From: Prolixibacteraceae bacterium UBA1413
GTDB taxonomy: Bacteria; Bacteroidota; Bacteroidia; Bacteroidales; Prolixibacteraceae
Direction of reading: 5' to 3'
DNA length: 29,417 bases
Assembly: GCA_002304925.1 (NCBI GenBank)
Contig: DBPT01000009.1
Coordinates: forward strand, 1 to 29,417
In this document: in pieces, positions 1-8,085 of the stretch
How the letters are laid out: each line of letters starts with the position of its first letter
Position numbering within the stretch: position 1 is the stretch's first letter
Translations under genes and position numbers: made by a program
The notes under the pieces: generated by a model
What the model was told of the DNA's origin: nothing
The model's database searches: none
The model's input: the letters and a program-made list of their open reading frames with translations, nothing else

Positions 1-121
1 ACGGGGAGGTTCCTTCTCCAGCAACTCGGTGACTTCAGGTTCAAGTTCGATAAAAGCTTCGACGCATGTCAGCGGGATAAGAATACATGTAGTATCTCAT
101 CGAAGAGGTAAGGCTGAACAT
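1..121 (-). pseudogene. IS66 tnpB start fused out of frame to tnpC-like sequence
   Basis: An ATG at 121-119 opens a 26-codon frame beginning MFSLTSSMRYYMYSYPADMR, the usual start of the IS66 accessory protein TnpB (Orf2). It stops at 43-41, whereas intact TnpB proteins are around 115 residues. From base 60 to base 1 a different frame reads EAFIELEPEVTELLEKEPPR. This resembles the zinc-binding segment of the IS66 transposase TnpC, where an EVTE-LLE-P motif precedes the conserved FYV stretch. The simplest reading is an internal deletion with its junction near 60-50 that joins the start of tnpB to the interior of tnpC. The TnpC assignment rests on 20 residues and is moderate. Confidence 0.55.
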
Positions 122-122
122 G

Positions 123-488
123 CTACTGTTGTGTTGAAGCCAACAGGGTTCTTACCATCTCCAGATCCGAAAGACCGTTGACCTTTACCCTGATCCCATT
201 AGGGTAATTGATCTCACAAGTCAGGCTCATGACGGAAGAAGCATGTTTGTTATACTGTTCCGGTTGGTTATTCATGGCTACCGGAAGTTCCGGGGATGGT
301 TTTTGCTGATTACTGCTGAAAATGACAGGTACGAATCCTCGTTTAGGAGGCAACACACCTTTCAGTTTGTTCTGCCAATAAAAGAACTTGCTTTCATGGA
401 TGCTCTGGTTTGTACAGAAGTCCCGGATAGTTAAACCGGATTCCAGATAGTTACTGTAAATGGCCCGGAATGCTTTTTCGTTCATCAT
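123..488 (-). CDS. tnpA: IS66-family accessory protein TnpA
   Basis: This 121-residue protein matches the small first ORF of Bacteroidota IS66 elements. The N-terminal half carries a helix-turn-helix-like segment (about residues 8-45, with FRAIYSNYLESGLTIRDFC and a FFYWQNKL helix) that is thought to bind DNA. The C-terminal end has the typical hydrophobic finish with YPNGIRVKVNG and a leucine-rich tail. Two consecutive methionines make the start ambiguous by one codon. The stop is followed after one base by the tnpB ATG, the tight spacing usual in this family. TnpA acts with TnpB and TnpC in transposition, but its exact role is unclear. The reading frame looks intact although the element downstream is damaged. 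Confidence 0.85.
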   Translation of the reverse strand: MMNEKAFRAIYSNYLESGLTIRDFCTNQSIHESKFFYWQNKLKGVLPPKRGFVPVIFSSNQQKPSPELPVAMNNQPEQYNKHASSVMSLTCEINYPNGIRVKVNGLSDLEMVRTLLASTQQ

Positions 489-540
489 GTCGGTTGCTTT
501 ATGTCAAAAAGCAAACATAAATCCGGATCCGATTAAAAAA

Positions 541-564
541 TGACGTGGTTCACCGAATGCTTAC
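541..564 (-). repeat. IS66 terminal inverted repeat
   Basis: Read on the minus strand from 564, the sequence begins GTAAGCATTCGGTGAACCAC and ends GTCA. IS66-family ends characteristically start with GTAA. It lies upstream of tnpA at the expected distance and stops exactly where the IS982-derived repeat begins. The partner repeat lies outside the window. Confidence 0.65.
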
Positions 565-752
565 AAAAGTTGTTGATGAACTCAAGAACATATGCCAGAT
601 CAAACACACCCGCCACAGAAGCCAGGGGGGTTATTACTAACCTCATATCAGGGTTGATCGGTTATGGGCACTTGCCGAAAAAGCCTTCCCTTAACTAGGA
701 AATCGTTGACCCTAAGGCTTTCAATTCGAAATGTCATGTCGAACTCACGTTA
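565..752 (+). pseudogene. IS982-family transposase C-terminal remnant, copy 1
   Basis: The forward strand reads KVVDELKNICQIKHTRHRS and then, after a one-base frame change inside a G run, NLISGLIGYGHLPKKPSLN before a TAG stop. These two blocks match the C-terminal end of IS982-family transposases (LKNI-QIEHTRHRS, then a hydrophobic stretch and PKKPSL). The copy is 188 bp long and nearly identical to 17845-18033: four substitutions and one single-base indel by direct comparison. Its left end is cut by the IS66 terminus at 564. No function is expected. The two copies share the same frame break and stop codon, so they descend from an already dead element. Confidence 0.7.
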
Positions 753-839
753 GTTTTTACCCAAAAGGTTTTGTAAATAAAAGTCCATAAAAATACAATA
801 CAAAGTAAAGTGGGTTATTTTTCTATAAAATATTGTAAA

Positions 840-3419
840 TTAGAAATTTAATATTTCCAACAATGTTTTGGGGTATGGTATGTTATAAAGATTTTTATAA
901 TCGCGGGTAAATTTATCGAATGCTTCTTTGGCTAGATGATGTTTTCCCTGGTTAGTTAGGGTTTTGCATTTCAACAGAATGGCTTCCTCATTCAGCATGT
1001 CATACAATAAGACCGTATGGGCAAGATGAAGCGCGAGGTTCGGATCTCGGCTGGTATCCATCTGATCGCTGTATCTGATCAGGGTATCAATGATAATATT
1101 AGAGAGTTCAGCCTTGAATTCGTCGAGCCAGTCAAAAGAAAGACTTTCCAGAAAATGGCCTTTCTGGGAGATTCTGATCAGTTCGCAGATATCATCTCTC
1201 CCCGGTTGACCGTAATGGCGTGCAGTGCGGAGGCAGTGCCAATAGTCGTTATAAACGGTTTCTTCATTAAAAATGCTCTTCCAGTAGCCTGTACTCTTCG
1301 ATAACTCTATCGAATCCAGTTCACTTAAGAGCGTTTTAAGCTTAACAATGTTCACCGCAAGATTGTTCCTGGCGCTTTTTTCATCCTTATCCAACCAAAG
1401 GATTTCAATAATTCTTTCCGCTGAAATGCCTTTATCTTTTATGGAGTTAAGCCAGATCAGCAGAAACAGCTCCTTGAGCAAAGGGGAAAACTTGCTGGTA
1501 ATGTCAGAGCCGGTACGGTTGAAGATCTGAAAATCACCCAAGAACAGGATGGTATTTGATTTGGGATGAATGTTGGTAAAGAGATCAGCGGCAGAGGAAA
1601 TATCTTGGATTTCAGATAGTTTCTGGTCCGTTGAACTTTCCTGGCTGACGGTACTTCTCCGTGTTCCCATCTTTTTTTCAACTGCCAGAAAAAGTAACCA
1701 TGAAACCAGGAACAAGGCGGGGAAAAGAAAAAGCAGATTTTTGTTCCATCCGGAGGTTTTTTCTATGTCAGTAAGGGACCCCGGAGGGTATCCGATGGTG
1801 TACACCTGTGCCTGTGTTTTGTTGTTCTCCGTTTTGAGCAGGGTTACGCAAACCAGTTTCCAGCTTGTCTGGCAAAGAAAAAGGTCGGAAAAGGATTGGA
1901 TGTCGTGAAACAGATACGGAATTTTATCTCCCGCCAGGGTTAATTCGGGTGAATTGAGTCTCCCCTTCATTAACTGTAGGTAACCTTCATACCTGAAAAT
2001 GGGAAATGCCAGAACATAGAATTCTTGATGGTCAGGATCAATCACCATGGAGTTTGCAAAGGCGATGTCCTCCATCGGGGGATCAAATTCTCGGATTAAG
2101 CTGAAATGATTATGTTGAATGCTGTAGGCAACGAGGTCCTTGTATGTTCCTGGATTCAGAATTTGTTTACCGGTAAGGCTTCCGTAACCTCCAAGGATGA
2201 ATACGGTGTCGTTATTCATGCCTGATGCTGAAAGATAACGGGGATGGAACAGCTTATCACTGGTGATGAGGGTATCCCACCGGTTTTCATTAAACCTGAA
2301 TCGCAGTACGCTGTTTTTATATTCATGTTGTCCGTAACCTCCGAAAATGTACAAGGTACTGTCCTTTTCCTGAAAATATTTGTTGTGGTGCCAGAAAACG
2401 GTGAGAGGGTATGCCGGTGAGGCCGTTTGTTCCCATAACCGGGTTGTCAGGTTGAACCTGGCTATGCTTTTCAAATCCACATTATAGCTTACAACGGAGC
2501 GATGTACAGGATCATAAAAGGCTTGACAGCCCTGTTTTAAAACGTCGGGTTTATTCAGATACCTGACCGTATCAAGCCTGTTTTCCTTAACGGAATAGAC
2601 CATTAACAATTCGTCCCCTATGATGTATACCACCTCATCTTTCTGGTTAAAAGCCACTTCTCCGTTGCCCTCAAGCAAAATATCGGCGTTTTTGGCCCAG
2701 AATTGAAATTTAGGTTTCAGCCACACGGGATTCATAGCCAAGGCATTGACTTTTCCCTTGGAATCAAAGGCAATATTCCCGGCACTTTCGTTTAACTTCC
2801 ATTCGTGAATCAGTTGTCCTTCATGCCGAAGCGTTATGTCACGGATATTCATGGGAGGGACATCGGTAGTCTTGAAGTTCTCAAAATCAGACGCACCGAA
2901 AAGTATTTTAACCTTCTGGCTGAATTTAACCGGATAAGCGGCTAAGGTTGTGTCAGGCAATACCAGAAGGAGGGATTGTTCCCTGTAGTTGTACCTTAAT
3001 TCAATGGGAATCCACTCTCTGGATAGTTGCTCAAAATCGGACCTGGCTGAAATGCTCGTGACTTCCTCGCCATAGACCAGATCAAAAGTGGAGTAAGAAG
3101 TGCGGTAATTATAAATCAGATCCACATTTTCATTCTCACTGTCGATAATTCTGACGACATACCCAAAAACGGCTGCTTCGTGCGAACGCATGGTCATTGC
3201 GAAGGAGAGGGTAAAATTGTCGTGAACATTAAAGAAATGGTTGGGAGAAAGATCCAGATGGGTCCTATTTTCCTTTAAATCAGAGTGGCTTGAAAACTGC
3301 AGGCCGTAAAGCTGCCCTGACAAGTCCGCAGGAAGAAAAAAAGAGAGGATAATCAAATAATAGAGGATTCTATTATGAAAAGGGACTGAAGTATAGAATG
3401 ATCGTACAAAAGTGCTCAT
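840..3419 (-). CDS. Membrane-spanning regulator: LamG-like and Kelch sensor with SARP-type DNA-binding domain
   Basis: This 859-residue protein appears to join sensing and DNA binding in one chain. A hydrophobic N-terminal signal (about residues 17-36) is followed by a beta-rich region resembling a LamG/concanavalin-A fold (about 38-235). Next comes a Kelch-like propeller (about 240-550, with repeats such as LYIFGGYGQ near 356 and VFILGGYG near 404). One membrane helix lies at about 559-581. The cytoplasmic part starts at about 620 with a winged helix of the SARP/OmpR type (ILWLDKDEKSARNNLAVNIVKLKTLL), then a helical BTAD-like tail. There is no histidine kinase or receiver domain. Divergent transcription from the glycan-use genes, 255 bp away, suggests that it detects a periplasmic glycan fragment and controls that locus. 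The ligand and direction of control are inference. A gene-desert side (489-839) holds only IS debris. Confidence 0.75.
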   Translation of the reverse strand: MSTFVRSFYTSVPFHNRILYYLIILSFFLPADLSGQLYGLQFSSHSDLKENRTHLDLSPNHFFNVHDNFTLSFAMTMRSHEAAVFGYVVRIIDSENENVDLIYNYRTSYSTFDLVYGEEVTSISARSDFEQLSREWIPIELRYNYREQSLLLVLPDTTLAAYPVKFSQKVKILFGASDFENFKTTDVPPMNIRDITLRHEGQLIHEWKLNESAGNIAFDSKGKVNALAMNPVWLKPKFQFWAKNADILLEGNGEVAFNQKDEVVYIIGDELLMVYSVKENRLDTVRYLNKPDVLKQGCQAFYDPVHRSVVSYNVDLKSIARFNLTTRLWEQTASPAYPLTVFWHHNKYFQEKDSTLYIFGGYGQHEYKNSVLRFRFNENRWDTLITSDKLFHPRYLSASGMNNDTVFILGGYGSLTGKQILNPGTYKDLVAYSIQHNHFSLIREFDPPMEDIAFANSMVIDPDHQEFYVLAFPIFRYEGYLQLMKGRLNSPELTLAGDKIPYLFHDIQSFSDLFLCQTSWKLVCVTLLKTENNKTQAQVYTIGYPPGSLTDIEKTSGWNKNLLFLFPALFLVSWLLFLAVEKKMGTRRSTVSQESSTDQKLSEIQDISSAADLFTNIHPKSNTILFLGDFQIFNRTGSDITSKFSPLLKELFLLIWLNSIKDKGISAERIIEILWLDKDEKSARNNLAVNIVKLKTLLSELDSIELSKSTGYWKSIFNEETVYNDYWHCLRTARHYGQPGRDDICELIRISQKGHFLESLSFDWLDEFKAELSNIIIDTLIRYSDQMDTSRDPNLALHLAHTVLLYDMLNEEAILLKCKTLTNQGKHHLAKEAFDKFTRDYKNLYNIPYPKTLLEILNF

Positions 3420-3606
3420 CCAAAACCTTATTTTCGAATTCCCTGGATATCAAACAAAAACATTAAAAGGATAAATATTCTTAGATGCATCATTTCATGC
3501 CATCATCATCGTGCTAAATTACAAGACAAATTAAAACTTTACAACTCTTTTAAGCCCGTAGTACTTTTTTTACGCTTTCGCTCCTGATTAATGCTGATTT
3601 CTTATT

Positions 3607-3649
3607 CGGTTAATCTATTCTTAATCGGAAATTAACCTTTCCCGGTTAA
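3607..3649. promoter_or_regulatory. Candidate operator with GGTTAA half-sites
   Basis: The divergent region upstream of the GH99-like gene holds a perfect inverted repeat, TTAACC (3632-3637), six bases, GGTTAA (3644-3649). An extra GGTTAA lies at 3608-3613, exactly 36 bp upstream of the inner right arm, and a related TTAATCGG at 3621-3628. The inner arm overlaps the promoter -7 element. This arrangement would suit a dimeric regulator such as the adjacent SARP-domain protein. Binding is inferred. Confidence 0.45.
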
Positions 3650-3654
3650 CTTTG
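3647..3654 (+). promoter_or_regulatory. Bacteroidota-type -7 promoter element
   Basis: TAACTTTG matches the TAnnTTTG consensus of the Bacteroidota primary sigma factor and sits 20 bases before the ATG at 3675. No clear TTTG -33 element is seen at the usual spacing, which fits a promoter that needs an activator. Confidence 0.5.
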
Positions 3655-3674
3655 AAGTAATCAATTCAAAAACC

Positions 3675-4967
3675 ATGAACCAGAACAAGATGCTGTTACG
3701 GTTTCTCCTCTTTTGTTTTCCATGGATGTTTATCAGCGGGTGCGTTGCTTACAATTCCGGAGATAAAGGAGAAATTCCCGTAAGGGAAAAATCAGCGAGT
3801 TACAAAGGATTGATTATGGCCGGCTACCAGGGTTGGTTCAATGCCGATGGTGACGGGGCTGGGAGAGGCTGGAACCACTATTGGAAAAACCAGCGTCTTG
3901 CACCGGGGTCTTGCAAATTTGATTATTGGCCCGAAATGTCGGAATACCCTGTTCAATACAACTCTCCCTTTTATTTTTCTGACGGGAAACAGGCCACCCT
4001 TTTCAGTTCCTATGATGAGAGTACAGTAGATCTCCATTTCAAATGGATGAAAGAATATGGTATCGACGGCGTATTCATTCAGCGGTTTGTCACCAATTTA
4101 AACAACCCGGTCAGCTATGGGCACAACCAGAAAGTACTCGCGTCGGCGTTTAAGGCTGCGGAACGGCATGGCAGGATTCTTTGCATCATGTATGATCTTT
4201 CGGGGATTGCCGCCGGTGAAGAGACCCTGCTGATGGAAGACTGGAAGAAACTGGTGGAGCAATATCAACTTAAAAATGAGAATCGATTAGATAATTATCT
4301 CTGTCACAATGGTAAGCCTTTGGTGGTCGTTTGGGGGGCGGGATTTAACGATAATCGCAAATACGGACTGAAAGAGGTGAGAACCATCGTTGATTTCTTA
4401 AAGAACGATTCGTTATACGGTGGTTTCTCGGTCATGCTGGGAGTGCCCACCTATTGGAGAACGCTGAAAAATGACACGCAGTCCGATACGCTGCTTCATA
4501 CCATTGTCCGATCAGCCGATATTGTGCAGCCTTGGTTTGTCGGTCGGTTTAATGAAGAGACTTATCTAGGCTTTAAAGATTTGTTGAGAGACGATATGGC
4601 CTGGTGCAAGGAGAACGGTCCGGACTATGTTCCAGTGGTTTTTCCGGGCTTCAGTTGGCACAATATGTATCCAAATTACCCATCTAATCAGATACCCAGG
4701 AACAAGGGGCAATTTTACTGGAAGCAGTTGGCAGGAGTTCTTTCCTTGGGAGCTGAAATGGTCTATGTGGCCATGTTTGATGAGATTGACGAGGGAACTG
4801 CCATTTTCAAATGTGCTCACCAGGTTCCTGTTGGAGAAAGCGTATTTGTTCCTTTGGATGAGGAGATTCCCTCAGACCATTACCTGTGGCTCACCGGCCA
4901 GGCGGGCCGGATGCTCCGAAAGGAAATCCCAGTATCGGCAGAAATGCCCATGAAAACCCATAACTGA
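3675..4967 (+). CDS. GH71/GH99-like endo-alpha-mannosidase-type lipoprotein
   Basis: This 430-residue protein has a lipoprotein signal ending in FISGC, with Cys23 as the likely lipidated residue, so it is probably anchored in the outer membrane or periplasm. The body begins with MAGYQGWFNADGDGAGRGW and contains FKWMKEYGIDGVFIQRFV, typical of the (beta/alpha)8 GH71/GH99-like superfamily found in Bacteroidota mannan loci. Near the C-terminus MFDEIDEGTAIFK places Glu370 and Glu373 three residues apart, the spacing of the two catalytic glutamates of GH99 endo-alpha-mannosidases. It is the first gene of the forward block, directly behind the promoter and 14 bp before susC. Endo-action on an alpha-mannoside is inferred from the fold, the motif and the nearby GH92. 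Membership in GH71, GH99 or an unclassified clade cannot be fixed by eye. Confidence 0.75.
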   Translation: MNQNKMLLRFLLFCFPWMFISGCVAYNSGDKGEIPVREKSASYKGLIMAGYQGWFNADGDGAGRGWNHYWKNQRLAPGSCKFDYWPEMSEYPVQYNSPFYFSDGKQATLFSSYDESTVDLHFKWMKEYGIDGVFIQRFVTNLNNPVSYGHNQKVLASAFKAAERHGRILCIMYDLSGIAAGEETLLMEDWKKLVEQYQLKNENRLDNYLCHNGKPLVVVWGAGFNDNRKYGLKEVRTIVDFLKNDSLYGGFSVMLGVPTYWRTLKNDTQSDTLLHTIVRSADIVQPWFVGRFNEETYLGFKDLLRDDMAWCKENGPDYVPVVFPGFSWHNMYPNYPSNQIPRNKGQFYWKQLAGVLSLGAEMVYVAMFDEIDEGTAIFKCAHQVPVGESVFVPLDEEIPSDHYLWLTGQAGRMLRKEIPVSAEMPMKTHN

Positions 4968-4981
4968 AATATTTAAATTCT

Positions 4982-7900
4982 ATGAGACAAACTTTGATTA
5001 TGATTTCACTGTTACTGATGTGGTGTGTCCCGGTCAGGGCACAAGTACTGTCAGTGCAGGGAAAGGTAACTGACCAGAACAATGCGGGTCTGCCGGGGGC
5101 CAGCATTGTGGTTAAGGGGACAACAGTTGGGACGATTACCGACATCAACGGTAACTACCTGCTGAATGTCCCCAATCCGGAGCAAGCTGTTTTGGTGTTT
5201 GCCTTTATCGGGTATGACATGCTTGAAATACCGGTCAGGGGCCAGTCAACCATCAATGCGGTGCTGAGCACCAGCAATATCGGACTGGAAGAGGTGGTAG
5301 TTACCGCCATGGGGATTACCCGCGATGCTAAAGCGTTGAGTTTTGCCCGTCAGAGTGTCAGTGTGGAAGAGATGACAGAAGCCAGGAGCCCCAATATCGT
5401 CAACTCCTTCTCAGGGAAGATTGCCGGGGTGCAGGTCGTTCCTTCCGGGTTTAATACGGGCTCTTCCAGGATTGTGATTCGGGGGAACAGCTCCCTGACC
5501 GGGAATAACCAGCCCCTGTTTGTCGTCGATGGAGTTCCCATCGACAACTCGCCCGGCGATTCCGGTAGCATCGACTACGGGAACAATGCGGCTGACCTCA
5601 ACTCCGACGATATTGAAAGCATTGAAGTGCTGAAAGGTCCCAATGCTTCGGCCTTGTACGGTTCCAGGGCGGCCAACGGGGTGATCCTGATCTCCACTAA
5701 AAAAGGTACCCCCAAGTTTAAAATCACCCTGAATTCGGGGACCATGTTCCAGACGTTGACTCAATTCCCCGAATACCAGAATGCATATGGGGTGGGTACC
5801 TCTTTTTACATCGACAATCAGCATATGCTGCCTTGGGCCAACGTAAATTACAGGAGTTGGGGTTCCCCCATGCTGGGCCAGCCTTACGTGGCCTTGAACG
5901 GGGAAGTGAAACCTTATCTGCCGCAACCCGATAATGTGAAGAACTTTTATCAGAAGGCCCGCCTGTTGACCAATTCGGTGGCCCTGGAAGGGGGAAATGC
6001 TGATAATATTGTCAGGTTTTCCTATACCAACTATAATGGGAACAGCGTGGTGGAAGGATTCAATAAAAACACCAAGCACAACGTCAACCTTAGGGTCCAG
6101 AATAAATTCAGGAAGTGGATCACTCTTGATACCAAGGTGAATTTTATCCGTGACAATGTGGTCAACCGGCAGTATTCGAATGACAACGGGCGCAACCCGT
6201 CATACATGTACGCCCATATGGCCCGGAGCACTAACCTGGATGAACTGATCCCCTGGAAAGATGAACTGACAGGAAAGGAGATAGGGACCCACCGTAACTT
6301 CAGCAATCCCTATTGGGTCATCCACGAAAATCCGAACGAAGACACCAAGGACAGGGTAATCGCCACCTTTAATCCTGAAATAAAAATCACGGATTGGATC
6401 AAACTTATCGGCAGATTCGGCGCTGATATGTTCTGGACCAATGGTTATGAATTCAACAACATCGGATCCATTATCGCCAGCAATCCCAACGGTTTTCTTC
6501 GGACCTTCAATGTGAACCAACAGAATATTAACCTGGAAGGCATTCTTTCTGTTAATAAAAAGCTGGAGGCATTTTCCGTTTCCGCCAATTTTGGCCTCAC
6601 TCGGTTTGATTCCCGGTCTGAACGGAGGGATTCGAGAATCAACTCCTTGCTGCAACCCGGCCTGATCAATCTGTCCAATGCCAAGGAATACCCTGTTGTC
6701 AGCCAGAACCAGAGCCGGAAAAGGATTAATTCCGCATTTGGTGCGCTCTCTTTTGGTTATAAGGATTTTGCCTTTGTCGACCTGACGGGCCGTAATGACT
6801 GGTCCTCCACGCTTCCGTCTAAAAACAACTCCTATTTTTATCCTTCCATCGGGGGGACGCTGATTATTACCGAGTTGCTGAAAGCAAAGAGCAATTTGCT
6901 CAGTTTTGCAAAACTGAGAGCCTCCTATGCGATTGTCGGTAATGATTCCGATCCCTACCGACTCGATCAGACCTTTTCCTTTAACGGATTTTTCAACGAC
7001 GCGACAGTGGCCTCTCTGAGTACGACCATGAACAATCCAGACCTGAAACCCGAGAAAACCACCTCCTATGAATACGGCTTGGATCTGCGGTTTTTCAAAA
7101 ACAGGCTGGCGCTGGATGCGACTTACTATGATGCCTCCACCGTCAACCAAATCATTACCGCCTCCCTGCCGACATCCAGCGGTTTTGAGCGCAGATTGTA
7201 CAATGCCGGTGAAATCAAAAACTGGGGATACGAACTGAGTCTGACCGGACAACCAGTTCAACGAGGGAATTTCAAATGGGAGACCAGGATTAATTTTTCA
7301 AAGAACAACTCAGAAGTGGTGTCCCTTCTCGACGACATTCCCCGTTTCCAGCTTGCCAACCGATCGAGTTACTTATATGTGTACGCGGAGGTGGGTAAAC
7401 CGTATGCTTATCTGCGCGGGCTGGGAGTCAAAAGGGATAACCAGGGAAGGATGTTGCTCGAAGACGGAGGCGGTCTGCTCCAGAAAAATACAGATATGCC
7501 CTTTGGAACCGCCAGCCCCGACTGGCTTGCCGGAATCGGAAATACCTTCTCATGGAAGGGATTGGATCTCTATTTCCTGGTTGACATCAAACAAGGCGGG
7601 GTCATGTATTCGGGAACCATCTCCAGAATGCTGACCAACGGTATGTTTGCCGAAACCCTCGAGGGTCGCGATGACTTTTACCTCCACAGCGTCATTTGGG
7701 GTGAAAACACTTCGGAATTGACCGGAGGTGCTAGATGGGACGCTTACTTTAATGACGGCACAAAAAACACAAAATTCATGACTCCCCAAAATTATGAATA
7801 TGCCCGGCCCAATTTCGCCGAATTCGTTATTTATGATGCCTCGTTCGTGAAACTCAGGGAAGTATCCTTCGGATATTATTTCCCTAAGCTGCTGTTGGCC

Positions 7901-8083
7901 AAAACTCCTTTTGAGAATGCCAGGATTTCAGCCACCGGAAGAAACCTTTGGATCCTGCATTCCAATACTCCGCAGGGCATTGACCCGGAAGCCTCTTCTA
8001 CCTCCGGAAATGGACAGGGCATCGAAAACGGAGCATTACCTCCCAACGCCATCTACGGAATCAATGTAAGACTCATCTTTTGA
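4982..8083 (+). CDS. susC: SusC/RagA-family TonB-dependent outer-membrane transporter
   Basis: This 1033-residue protein has the full SusC layout. A signal peptide ends near residue 20 (VRAQ). A carboxypeptidase-regulatory-like domain follows (about 24-105, with GKVTDQNNAGLPGASIVVKG), then an EEVVVTAMG segment leading to the plug domain (about 115-235, with RGNSSLTGNNQPLFVVDGVP and DIESIEVLKGPNASALYGSR). The remainder is a 22-strand-type barrel ending in NVRLIF, with the terminal aromatic residue usual for outer-membrane barrels. Such proteins import oligosaccharides using TonB energy and pair with the SusD lipoprotein encoded immediately downstream. Its plug shares a 24-nt identical stretch with the truncated SusC pseudogene at 17378-17401. 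The substrate, a mannose-rich and perhaps phosphorylated glycan, is inferred from neighbours only. Confidence 0.95.
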   Translation: MRQTLIMISLLLMWCVPVRAQVLSVQGKVTDQNNAGLPGASIVVKGTTVGTITDINGNYLLNVPNPEQAVLVFAFIGYDMLEIPVRGQSTINAVLSTSNIGLEEVVVTAMGITRDAKALSFARQSVSVEEMTEARSPNIVNSFSGKIAGVQVVPSGFNTGSSRIVIRGNSSLTGNNQPLFVVDGVPIDNSPGDSGSIDYGNNAADLNSDDIESIEVLKGPNASALYGSRAANGVILISTKKGTPKFKITLNSGTMFQTLTQFPEYQNAYGVGTSFYIDNQHMLPWANVNYRSWGSPMLGQPYVALNGEVKPYLPQPDNVKNFYQKARLLTNSVALEGGNADNIVRFSYTNYNGNSVVEGFNKNTKHNVNLRVQNKFRKWITLDTKVNFIRDNVVNRQYSNDNGRNPSYMYAHMARSTNLDELIPWKDELTGKEIGTHRNFSNPYWVIHENPNEDTKDRVIATFNPEIKITDWIKLIGRFGADMFWTNGYEFNNIGSIIASNPNGFLRTFNVNQQNINLEGILSVNKKLEAFSVSANFGLTRFDSRSERRDSRINSLLQPGLINLSNAKEYPVVSQNQSRKRINSAFGALSFGYKDFAFVDLTGRNDWSSTLPSKNNSYFYPSIGGTLIITELLKAKSNLLSFAKLRASYAIVGNDSDPYRLDQTFSFNGFFNDATVASLSTTMNNPDLKPEKTTSYEYGLDLRFFKNRLALDATYYDASTVNQIITASLPTSSGFERRLYNAGEIKNWGYELSLTGQPVQRGNFKWETRINFSKNNSEVVSLLDDIPRFQLANRSSYLYVYAEVGKPYAYLRGLGVKRDNQGRMLLEDGGGLLQKNTDMPFGTASPDWLAGIGNTFSWKGLDLYFLVDIKQGGVMYSGTISRMLTNGMFAETLEGRDDFYLHSVIWGENTSELTGGARWDAYFNDGTKNTKFMTPQNYEYARPNFAEFVIYDASFVKLREVSFGYYFPKLLLAKTPFENARISATGRNLWILHSNTPQGIDPEASSTSGNGQGIENGALPPNAIYGINVRLIF

Positions 8084-8085
8084 AA

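Larger units (their letters stand above)
1..564 (-). mobile_element. IS66-family insertion sequence, one end (internally deleted)
   Basis: The minus strand shows, in order, an IS66-type terminal repeat (564-541), tnpA (488-123), and a tnpB start one base after the tnpA stop that soon runs into a tnpC-like frame. This is the family gene order tnpA-tnpB-tnpC, but with most of tnpB and the start of tnpC missing. The element continues beyond base 1, so its other end and target duplication are not visible. The outer end at 564/565 is supported by the neighbouring IS982-derived repeat, whose similarity to its second copy begins exactly at 565. The element is probably not autonomous because tnpB and the start of tnpC are lost. 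Confidence 0.7.

Noticed and set aside
565..752. Reading the flanking repeat as an integrase attachment site or a structured RNA
   Set aside because: Its translation clearly matches the IS982 transposase C-terminus, and no integrase gene or tRNA is present.
6200..7261. A 353-codon open frame antisense to susC
   Set aside because: It falls wholly inside the well-supported susC, has no start context or family wording, and is a shadow of the G+C-rich coding strand.
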